This document shows, piece by piece, positions 19,869 through 28,648 of a stretch of DNA of 28,648 nt. The translations under genes and the position numbers were made by a program. The stretch is from positions 714,954 through 743,601 of the forward strand of contig MU001684.1 of assembly GCA_010093515.1 (NCBI GenBank), written 5' to 3'. Source of the DNA: Lineolata rhizophorae (Eukaryota > Ascomycota > Dothideomycetes > Lineolatales > Lineolataceae). The notes beneath the pieces are model-generated. The model worked only from the letters and a program-made list of their open reading frames with translations, did not search any database and had not been told where the DNA came from. Numbering within the stretch: position 1 is the stretch's first letter; every line of letters starts with the position of its first letter.

Positions 19869-22800
19869 ATGGCCCCGTCCACCTTCGCATCGGCTGCCGC
19901 AGGCAATCATGCCAATTTGCCGCGTGGGGAGAGCGGCGGAGAATGGTATGTTGGCCCTCTCACCTTCCCAACTTTTGCTCTTGTTCGCGGATCGCCTGCG
20001 AAAGTCGGAGTTCCTTTTGCGTCTGGGGTATTTTGGGAGCCCGCGCACGGCGGCGCGCCGCCAACAACGCGGAACACTGGCATTCGCACCCCGCTCCGCC
20101 TCCCCAAACCGAACCATGTCTCGCCATGCGTCCGTTTTGCCGCTGACCAAATTTCTATAGGCCTCGACGCACAAATGGGGCGACGCAGACGTTCCGGCGC
20201 CCGTCGCTTGCCACCTCGCTGTCGAGCTCGTCGCATCTGCGGGACGCCAATAGCCAGACTACCGCCACACCAAACACCGGAGTTTACGTGCCTCCACAAG
20301 TGTCACAGCGGCTGAGCGCCGCAGCGGACAACCGTTATTCCCGAGACCAGCTCATACAGCTTTACCAAAATCAGAAGGAATCGCAGCAAGTTGGGGATGG
20401 CCTGGCTAGTCTTTGTCTGGGCAGTTGGGCACCCAACATGGCCAATGGTGCCTCTGGGGGGCTGTGGGGGAAGCGTGACGATAACGTTAAGGACACCCAG
20501 CCTGGGGCGGACGTGTGCTGGGATCGGAACGGTCACGCGCTCCCTCTGTGCACGGAAGACTTGACCGAATCGGAGAAAGAAGTAAGTTCTCCACCTACGA
20601 CTGCCTGATACCAGCATATGGTCTCTACGTACTTAGTCTAACTGTAATAGCTCTTCACCACATCCGTCAACTCCCCGCTCAAGCCTCCGCCTATTCAGAC
20701 CGGTAAGGACGGTACACCGAAGGAGGGTATCGCAAACCGGAAGACGTCCGTATCTCACAATCAACCGAGCTCTGGCATATATGGACTCTCATCACCGACA
20801 TCCACACGTCCTAGCGCTCGTCGTCGTGACACTGGGGACGCCTTCCCAATACCCGGTTCCGGTGCCTCTCTGGCCGGTAGCAGCTCAAGGTTCTCGCGCG
20901 ATGAACCTGCAGCTGCCCCTCCGCCTGCTCTGCTGAGGAGGCGGACTGATTTCAAAGAGCCGGGTCCTGCTGCGGAATCGGAAGAGAAGGAGAAAGAAAA
21001 GGAAGGCGGGCGTGAGCCTCGGATCGACACGGCCAGTCCTTTCGGTTCACTCAAACGAACCACAACTGGTCCACTTAGCGCTGGAATCAATGGGCCTTCC
21101 TCGCCTTGGTCTTCCACGTCGCAGAGTGCCGGGTTTGGTCCGATGGGCTCATTCGGAAACTTCTCTATCAGCAACGCATCCGGCCACACGTCGGCAACCC
21201 CCGTAGAAAAGCGACCTGGCCTCGGTAGCATGCGGGGTGAGAGTCGGTTCAAAACTTTGATGACTAAGGATAGTGTGGAGAGCGAAGGGAAAGGCATTCA
21301 GGAAAAGACATCTACGGCTAGCTTGGAAAAGGGAAATGATGCAAGTTCGGGACGGGACACGCCTTCCAGGGCGGAGAGTCGGCCCGATCGGCCAACCAGC
21401 TATTATGTTGACCCATATCGCGCTGAGGAGGGTATGCAGGCTGGAAGTGGCGCGCTCGGCGGTGGTCAAGATATGAGTCCACCTCGTCGCTCTGGATTTG
21501 GCGCCCTGGGGACGCCGCACCGGCAAGAGTCGAAAGATGAACATGGATTTGGCGCGTTCGGGATGACTCACGATTTTGGAAGCTTGCGTGAGAGCTTTCA
21601 TCGTGCCGATACCATGCACCACCATACTCCACAGCATCAATCTAGTGCCGGAGCTCACGAAGCAATGAGTCCAGCAAATACCAATCCTTACGACAGCCCG
21701 GAAAATGAGAGGCATGATCCGGAGGACATCGACACCGATGGGTCGGATATCCAACATGCGCATCTTCCTGGTCTCGGGGGCTTTGTGCCAGACGTCGGCC
21801 ACCAAGCGTCGGTGCTGCCTGGTCTTTCTGGCTTCGGCTCGGTTGGGCGAAACCACCCCGGCTTCGAAGCCGCTGCGAGTGATCGCAGTCAAACCTCGAG
21901 TGCCGGCCCGAATAGGGGGTTTGGGGGCTTGGGCGGTCTTCCCGGCTTGCCTGGCCTGGGTGGAGGCCCTTCGGCGGCCTGGCAGTCTGGGCAAGGCACG
22001 ATTGGAACACCCAGCCGGGAGCGTGGATTCAGTGCTTTTGGCGATGGTTCGTTTGGTTCTCTGGCCGAAACGCAATCTCCTAGCCTTGCCGGCCTAGGCG
22101 GTGGTACTCCCTTCAGCGGCATAAGCGGCTCTGCGATCGGCAGCGGCACTATTGGCAGGGCTAGCAGCAAAATGGGCTCGCTCTTCCCCACAGCAATGCA
22201 AGAACAAATGCGGATGGCCGAACAGCCTAGGCAGAGCCATGAGGACGGGTCCATTGACGGCAGCGATCGCCAATCTGCGACCCATGGAGCTTTGAGTAGA
22301 GCTGCCTTTGGTGGCAATGCTACTAGCGGTTATGGGCCGTCCCGGGACACCGATAGTCCTTTCCGCGCTAGTAGAGGCATTTTCGATGATCTTGGTGCGA
22401 ATCCCGAGGGCGTTCAACGCCAGGGTTCATTTTCAAGTAACGAGCCTATCCACAGCCCATTTAGCAACCAGCTTTCTGCTGCTGGTCCACTTCCTGGATC
22501 TACGGTTTCTTCTAGCCAGCCCGGCGTTGGACAACGCGCAATGCCGCAGCAGTCTCAGTCCCAGCCTCAACAAGCCTCAAGCTCCGCATCAAACCAGCCG
22601 CCGCCCCCTCAACAGCGCACCATGGTTATGCCTGATAGAATGAGGTGGATCTACCGTGATCCGCAAGGCAACACCCAAGGGCCGTGGTCAGGTCTCGAGA
22701 TGCATGATTGGTACAAGGCCGGCTTTTTCTCTCCAGAACTTCTGGTTAAGAAGGCCGAGGATCCCGAATTCGAGCCGCTTGCTCAACTTATCCGTCGTAT

Positions 22801-25122
22801 CGGCAACTCACGGGAACCCTTTCTCGTCCCGCAGATTGGCATTCCACACGGTCCCCCGAGCACTCAGCCTGGAAATGCATGGGCTGCGAACGCCGGCCTT
22901 GGAGGCGGCACGGCCCAGCCCCCGCTTGCGTCTAGTTTTCCCAGCTTTGGGACTACATTGACTGCGGAGCAGCAGAATGCACTTGAACGTCGCAAGCAAG
23001 AAGAGCAATATCTCATGGCTCGCCAGAAGGAACACCTAGTGCAGCAACAGGCGCTTGCCAAACAAATGCAGATACAGGGACCGCATGGAATGCTTCCTCA
23101 GCAATTGCATCATCATAGCAGTGCTCATAGTCTCCATAGCCAGCCGAGTTTTGGTAGCATCACCTCTCCAGGTGGGTTCCAGCCGTCTCCCAGTCAAGGC
23201 CCAGCTCCCGGTGGCCAGTCTGTGCCAGGATTCTTCGATAATTCCTTTCGCGGAGGTACGATGAACGCTGGGGTTGGTAATGTCAGTGGAGGAATGGATG
23301 TTCTAGGAAGCATGCGGAGTACGGAAGGACTGTCTTCCATGATGGACCAACTGAACCTTGGTCGCGGAGGGCCGATTGGCATAGGTGGCGCTAGTGGCCA
23401 GTTTTCCCAGCCGCAACAGCAGCCTCAGGGACAGCAAGGCGACCAAGGCCATCCGCAGCAAGTCGCGGCCATGCTCAGTGATCGGGCGCGCCTTCAACGG
23501 GAACAAGCCCAGCACGAAGTTGCGCAGCAGCAGTTCCCAGAGCAAATGGCACAACTTCATTCCGACCGCCTAAGCGAGTTTAACGAGTTGAGGGCGCAGT
23601 TGGAGGCTGAAAATGCTGCAGTCGCTGCACATGTGGGAGAAACGGCGACCGTGGAGCCTCAGTATCCTAGCGGGGAGTTCAGAGAAGGTCAGCGTCCCGA
23701 AGGTGATATGCTGTCCACCGAGAGTCAATTGAAGGTGCACACTGGCCCCATGGAGGATATGCCTTCGGTTCAGCAGGAATCTATGACTCTTACGGAACAA
23801 GTGCAGAAAGCTGCTTCCGCAAAGCAGTCTCCGGCTCCGCAGGCACCTTGGGCGAAGATCGATACTAGTGTGCCCCAGCCGTTCCCGCCGGCGCAGCCTG
23901 GTTCACCTCTCCCGGCCCCTGCCGCGCAGCGTAAGCAAAACGTCGCAGACGCCCTCGTCGCTGAGTCGAGGTCTCGCTCCGAGACGCCCTCCGTGGAAAC
24001 TCCTAGTGCCTCCATTGCACCCTGGGCTAAGGAGACCACGGAAGCACCGAAGGGGCCGTCGTTGAAAGAAATCCAAGAGGCGGAAGCCAGAAAGGCAGCC
24101 CAACAAGAGGAAATCGCCGCTGCGGCTCGCAAGAAAGCCTTCGAGCAGGAGATGATTGCTGCCTCGCAAGCTGCTCAACAACCTGCGCCCGGTCTTCCCT
24201 CGAGCTCAACTTGGGCTAGTGGTCAGTCTCCTGTTGGCGGATCTGCGCCGCAATCGGCATGGACCAAGCCTCTGGCCGGGAAGGTTACTTCTACTGCTCC
24301 CGCCAAAAAGACGCTGCAGCAGATACAGAAGGAAGAAGAAGCCCGCAAACAGCGCGCTGCGGCTGCGGCTGCCAATGCTGCCTCTGCCGCGACCACTGCT
24401 GCCATTGCTCCCGCACCATCCCATCCAGGAGGAAAACGTTATGCAGATCTCGCGAGCAAGACCGGTCCTTCCGCCACTTCCCCAGGCGCCGGCGGCAATG
24501 CTAGCGGTGGGGCTTGGACAACCGTAGGTGCTGGTGGGAAGGTCAAGACTCCCGCGGCTCCAATTCCGACTGGTCCGGCGGTTGGCATGCGCGCTACCAG
24601 TGGCAGTGCTGCTTCAAAAGCTAAGCCATCGCAACCGTCGAGGAATGCGTCGACGGCTGTCGTGGCCACTGGTCCTGTTAATGCACAGGATGAATTCAAG
24701 AAGTGGGCTGTTGGCGAGCTCAAGATGGACCTAAGCAAGGGTATCAACGGTGCGTGTCATCTTCATAGTGTCTCTCCTTAATTTTGCAGGTATTAACATG
24801 CGTTCGCACAGCCGACGAGTTCGTGTCAGGCCTTCTCAATTTCCCCTCGGACCTCGACGTCATCACCGAAGCGGTCCACTCTGTGTCCCAGACTATCGAC
24901 TCCCGCCACTTTGCCGAGGAGTTCATCCGCCGCCGCAAGCTAGCTGAGAAAGGCATGGTGGATCCGTCGCCGTCAAGCTCGGCAGCTGCGGCGCACGCCA
25001 GTGCGGCTGAGAACAAGTCTGGTGGCTGGAGCGAGGTCGCGAAAAAAGGGCCGCCCGCTTCGAAGGAGGAGCCTGGCAACTTTAAGGTTGTGGCATCGAA
25101 GAAGAAGGGTGGAAAGCGTTAG
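19869..25122 (+). CDS. GYF-domain protein (Smy2/Syh1/GIGYF family)
   Basis: Exons 19869-19945, 20161-20581, 20651-24749 and 24812-25122 give 1635 residues; introns of 215, 69 and 62 nt keep frame and have CTGAC or TAAC branch sites. The family reads proline-rich PPG-phi partners and acts in translational repression and mRNA decay. N-terminal blocks: TFASAAAGNHANL, EWPRRTNGATQTFRRPS and LFTTSVNSPLKPP. The GYF domain is at about residues 832-885 (WIYRDPQGNTQGPW..GLEMHDWYKAGFF), with GFF in place of GYF. Gln-rich likely coiled coil is at about 934-976 and again near 1105-1150. Two PWAK motifs (about 1228, 1288) and two LxxIQ motifs (SLKEIQEAEARK about 1303; TLQQIQKEEEARK about 1386) follow. The C-terminus has KWAVGEL, then GLLNFPSDLDVITEAVHSVS, then GGWSEVAKKG and a Lys-rich end. 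YSRDQLI at residues 85-91 fits an eIF4E-family binding motif. Confidence 0.93.
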
Positions 25123-25547
25123 GTGCATCATCACTATGCGCGTGGCTCCGGTGCAGCCACATTGGGTCGATCTTTCCTTTTTAGTCACAGCGGGTTAGGT
25201 GAGAGGACTTTGTATGTTAATGGTCACCGTTATGTGGGTTTGACTGTCACTGACAGGGTGACAACAAAAGTTCAAAAAGGAGAGAGGAAAAACTTCGCGT
25301 GGTAAACGTGCTGTAAGTGATGAGTACAGCGTGTGTGGCCATGCACCTGCTTTGTATGTAGAATTAGGAGCTTTTTAAACCCATCTTCACCGAGGAAATC
25401 CGATCTGGAAGCCTAGTACAGAACTGCCCCCGAAAACACGACCTCCAAACGCCTCTCAGCCGCCCATCTGTTGCAAAAATAGGATATCGTGTAAACCCCT
25501 TTTAAACCCATGCCAGACTAACTACGTCTTCTACCCTGCATCCCGCT
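25123..25547. other. Shared 3' region of the convergent GYF and spc24 genes
   Basis: 425 bp between two convergent stop codons. No frame, repeat or clear AATAAA on the plus strand was seen. It holds the 3' UTRs of both genes, which may overlap. Confidence 0.6.
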
Positions 25548-26361
25548 TCACAAATTTTGCCAGAAGTAATTCGCGTAGAAGGACCGCGGAAATTTGCCGT
25601 GTTCGATGTTTACGACTCGGGCATCCCCTTTTTGCGCATTGCGCAAGATCACCTTGTTGTACTCGCCCGTCGCCTCGTCCTGCTCGACCTCGATGCCGAG
25701 CGAGCGGTAGACCTTGAGCTTGAGTCTGCGAAAGAATAAGCTTCCTAATCTTGCTGCCCAGCATATTCTGGAAGACAGCCAAATCAATCAACGAATAGGA
25801 GATAACTTACAGCACTTCGTCATCCTGCGCTGCCTGGGCCGCGCCTCCCCACCCCACGTGGCCGTGTCCGCCCTCGACGCCTTCTTCCTCAATGCCAGCT
25901 AGCGTACTCCGCAGCCCTTCCAGCTCCGCCATCAGCCGCTCGCACTCGATGTCGGCCTCGGAAGCCGCCTTGGCGACGCGGAACTTCTCCGTGTCGAGGC
26001 GCAGGATCTCGGCCGCGTGCTCGGCCCCGTTGTGACCCGACACGGTCAGGCTGTGCTGCGACGACAGCGTCGCGTGCTGCCGCGACAGCTTCTGGAGCTG
26101 CGACTGCAGCGACTGCAGCCGCAGGGAGCGCGCGGAGCTGAGCGTCGAGAGCGAGGTTTGCACGCGGCCGAGAGCAGACTTGTCGGGGTGAAGGTTGAAG
26201 TTTTGGGCGCAGGAGGCGATGAGCTGGGGGGTTTTTGGTAGCTTGTTAGTTTTTTGGTCACTACTTCGAGGGACTTGGGTGAGAGGAAAGTTTGGAGGGA
26301 ATTAGTAGCGTTGGCGCGATGAATGTGGACTCACAGCGGCGGGATCTTCGTCGAGAAGCAT
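25548..26361 (-). CDS. spc24: Kinetochore protein Spc24 (Ndc80 complex subunit)
   Basis: Spc24 pairs with Spc25 in the Ndc80 complex that couples the inner kinetochore to spindle microtubules. Exons 26335-26361, 25811-26223 and 25548-25725 give 205 residues, the usual length. Introns are 111 nt (GTGAGT, CTAAC branch) and 85 nt (GTAAGT). Exon 1 holds only nine codons (MLLDEDPAA), followed by LIASCAQNFNLHPDKSALGR. Residues about 30-115 are heptad-like coiled coil (SLSTLSSARSLRLQSLQSQL and onward). The C-terminal globular domain starts at the last exon: LKLKVYRSLGIEVEQDE, KVILRNAQKGDARVVNI and the typical end SFYANYFWQNL. The exon 1 start is inferred from the conserved LLDEDPA opening and the in-frame splice. 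It is divergent from fis1 and convergent with the GYF gene. Confidence 0.92.
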
Positions 26362-26826
26362 CGTAGTAACGAAAATGTGGTACCTGTAAAAAAGGAGTTT
26401 GAACTATTTGTCGGCTTATTTGGTCAACTGCGAATGCGTCACTTTTAGTCGAGACTCGTGATTATATTGTAAAGTAGGCGGCGCTTATACGGTGGCTGAC
26501 TGTTGTTGTTTTGCTGTGCACAGACCACGCGACGGCCCATAGCAACAATCAGTCCCAAACAGGTATGGTGCGCTTAGCTTTTCCGCAACCCCACCGTAAC
26601 AATACGCGCACAAATGACGTCTACCGAACAAATTCGCTATACTAGGCCTCCAACTGACGCAGCCACGCGGCCGACGTGAGTTCTCAGCCACATGTCCAGC
26701 GCTTCTACCATTGAGAATCCCTCACGATCCTAGGCATCTGATTCCTAGACCTCGACCTTACACCTCTCAAATCAGGCTTCCTCTTCCTTTTTCTGCGCTT
26801 ATTGTCAAGTTGCAGGACAGTTGTGC
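26362..26826. promoter_or_regulatory. Bidirectional promoter region of spc24 and fis1
   Basis: 465 bp between two divergent start codons, so both promoters and leaders lie here. A CRE-like half site (TGACGTCT) lies at about 26615-26622. A short plus-strand frame from 26614, ending at a GTGAGT donor, might be an upstream exon or uORF but does not join in frame to fis1. No TATA box is evident. Confidence 0.5.
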
Positions 26827-27649
26827 ATGGCGCCGTCACTACCTTGTATGTACAACCCTTTTCTCTGGTCCTCTAGGTCCCAAGGCAGCTCAAATGGAAT
26901 GCGGGCACTTGTCATATGCCTTTGTTAACTATGCAACGCTTAATTTGCTAACTATTGCTTCAACAACAGACGCGGCGGATGCGGAGAGGTACTATGCACC
27001 TTCCTATTTACTCGGTTCTCACCCATAATCGTCCTGCAAATATCCCATGCTGACGAGCTCGTCTCACGCCTAGCCCGCTCAAGCCCGCCGAACTCAATGT
27101 CCTCCGCTCACAGTATGAGAAAGAAGGCGAATTTGTCGGCGTCCAGACCAAGTTCAACTACGCCTGGGTACGTTTCCACCCCCCCCCCCCCCCAAACGGG
27201 TCCATCTGCCCTGGCATACGCCTATCCCTCGTTGCCCGCACGCAGCTACTCGTCCATCGTACCATTATTGAAGTTAGACTAACCTCGGGCCTCCTTCTCT
27301 GTGGCCGCCGCCTCCACAGGGTCTAATCAAATCGAACGCGCGCCCCGACCAGCAGGAAGGCGTGAGACTTCTGTCCGAGATCTTCCGCAACGCACCCGAG
27401 CGCCGGCGCGAGTGCCTTTACTACCTGGCGCTGGGAAACTACAAGCTAGGCAACTATGCCGAGGCGCGGCGCTACAACGAGCTGCTGCTCGACCTGGAGC
27501 CGGCGAACTTGCAGGCTGCGAGCCTGAAGGGCCTCATTGATGACAGGGTCGCGAAGGAAGGGTTGATGGGCGTGGCGATTGTGGGCGGGATTGCAGTGGC
27601 GGCGGGGGTGGTGGGTAGTATGCTATTTAAGGGGGCGAGGAGGAAATAA
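26827..27649 (+). CDS. fis1: Mitochondrial fission protein Fis1
   Basis: Fis1 is a tail-anchored protein of the mitochondrial and peroxisomal outer membrane that recruits the dynamin-type fission machinery. Exons 26827-26845 (19 nt), 26970-26988 (19 nt), 27074-27167 and 27320-27649 give 153 residues, the family length. Introns are 124, 85, 124-152 nt class (the third is 152), with CTAAC or CTGAC branch sites. The N-terminus [20 protein letters not shown] follows the [16 protein letters not shown] pattern of other filamentous fungi, which fixes the two tiny exons. TPR-like blocks: [60 protein letters not shown] and [15 protein letters not shown]. The C-terminal anchor is [20 protein letters not shown] followed by the basic end KGARRK. 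The third intron starts with a long C run (about 27179-27194). The first exon is too short to be found by frame length. Confidence 0.93.
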
Positions 27650-28648
27650 CAATGATGGTTGGCAGTCTAGCTTGTGGGGATATCGACATGGTAGTATTGT
27701 CACGATAGCTGGAGCTCGGGTTTTCGGGTCTGCCTATTGTATAACACTTAGTTAGCTTCTCCCTATTTTCTGTCGTAGGTATATTCAGACACTTCACTTG
27801 CGACTGATGAATGACGGTATGCTATTGCCACTGGATGGGGTATTCTTTGAAATTTCGACACCCCTAGAATCTAGATGTTTCCATGGTATTCGAACTGAGG
27901 CCATGGAGCTCCGGAGATCTTAGAAGTCTCGGGACCGGTTGTATCAAGCAGGACCTCGCAGGTCTCGGACCCTCCAAGACACCTTAGGTATAGCCCTTTT
28001 CATATCTCACGGGACTTTTCTGTCAAAACCGAAAGAGATACCGAATCGAACTAAGCGCACAGTACGTGTACCTACTACGTGGGTAGGTATGTAGTCCTCA
28101 ATTGTAGACTTGCTCTGCCGCAGGCTTTACAACTCCCATTCCCACAGCATTTGCCATCCGGCGCCACCAATACGCCACCCAATCGCCCACACGGTCACGT
28201 GCAGCGCGGCTTGCACGGCGACCCCGGCGTGCCTGGAAAAGGTAGGTAGGTAGGTATATTCTTACTTCCATGCCGGCACGCTTCGGCCGAAGGGGGGGTG
28301 TCCGCGGCTGATCTTCGGCGAATCGCCCGATTTTCGCGACCCGCGCTAACTAAAGCTTACTAATGTACATGGCCTCAGATTTGAGGCATTCCAATGTTGC
28401 ATCTGACTCCCACTTGGGTTGGAATCTTGCTCTGAGCACCACCAGCATGGTCAACTCCTCCCTGACTACAGTCCTCGGCCCGCCCCATGGCGATGTGGTA
28501 GCGTTCTTGCCAACGGCCCGCTACCAGCTGGTCTAGCTTGTCTGTCCGAGATCATGCTGACAGGTGGTGATGCTAGCTGGGTGGTTTACCCAGGAGCTTG
28601 CCAATCGAGTCTTCCGGTTTCTATAGCGAATTCAATGGTCTTCTTGAC
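27650..28648. other. Right-hand intergenic stretch, no gene seen
   Basis: One kilobase with no frame above about 60 codons. It starts with the fis1 3' UTR. It carries CTACGTGGGTAG-type partial palindromes (about 28070-28090), a (GGTA)4 repeat and a 6-bp inverted repeat GCCTCA/TGAGGC at 28372-28387. Nothing indicates a gene or an element. Confidence 0.55.
28241..28256. repeat. (GGTA)4 microsatellite
   Basis: Four perfect GGTA units in intergenic DNA. TACCTA/TAGGTA-rich repeats are common in ascomycete non-coding DNA. Confidence 0.85.

Noticed and set aside
26614-26675. Alternative fis1 first exon starting MTSTEQIRYT and ending at a GTGAGT donor
   Set aside because: It ends in phase 2 and cannot join the 26970 exon in frame. 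The 26827 start gives the conserved LPYAADAES sequence instead.

Overview
The window is nuclear DNA of a filamentous ascomycete (Pezizomycotina, most likely Sordariomycetes). The evidence is the family content (a fungal-type elongation factor 3, a Smy2/GIGYF-type GYF protein, the Fis1 and Spc24 orthologues), short introns of 62-236 nt with GTRNGT donors and CTAAC/CTGAC branch sites, GC-rich third codon positions, CT-rich leaders, and long gene-free stretches rich in simple repeats. I see no tRNA, rRNA, CRISPR or prokaryotic operon structure. Species cannot be named from the sequence alone.

Layout, left to right. (1) 1-343: the end of a pogo/Fot1-like DNA transposon on the minus strand, cut by the window edge, with the transposase N-terminus and duplicated subterminal repeats. 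(2) 1392-4875 minus: translation elongation factor eEF3 in three exons, with a CT-rich leader and promoter to about 6.2 kb. (3) 6882-10214 minus: a single-exon TPR protein of the Emw1/TTC27 family. (4) 11745-13037 plus: a three-exon glycine-zipper protein with a Tyr/Gly/Pro-rich head and a Lys/His/Ser-rich tail. (5) 13.04-17.0 kb: about 4 kb with no gene I can support, full of simple repeats and a polypyrimidine/polypurine pair. (6) 16996-18342 minus: an unrecognised 448-residue low-complexity protein with one N-terminal hydrophobic segment. (7) 19869-25122 plus: a 1635-residue GYF-domain protein in four exons. (8) 25548-26361 minus: kinetochore protein Spc24 in three exons. (9) 26827-27649 plus: mitochondrial fission protein Fis1 in four exons, two of only 19 nt. 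(10) 27650-28648: nothing recognisable.

This is an ordinary housekeeping neighbourhood and not a gene cluster. Translation is represented by eEF3 and, by family, the GYF protein. Emw1, Spc24 and Fis1 serve unrelated essential or organelle functions. Spc24 and Fis1 are divergent across 465 bp. The GYF gene and spc24 converge with stops 425 bp apart. All splice models were joined by hand and keep frame through to the stop, but none is checked against RNA.

I did not find a clear undescribed system. The best leads are an eIF4E/4EHP-type YxxxxLphi motif near the N-terminus of the GYF protein, terminal introns whose retention would remove Lys-rich tails from eEF3 and the glycine-zipper protein, the 19-nt exons of fis1, and the unassigned 448-residue protein.
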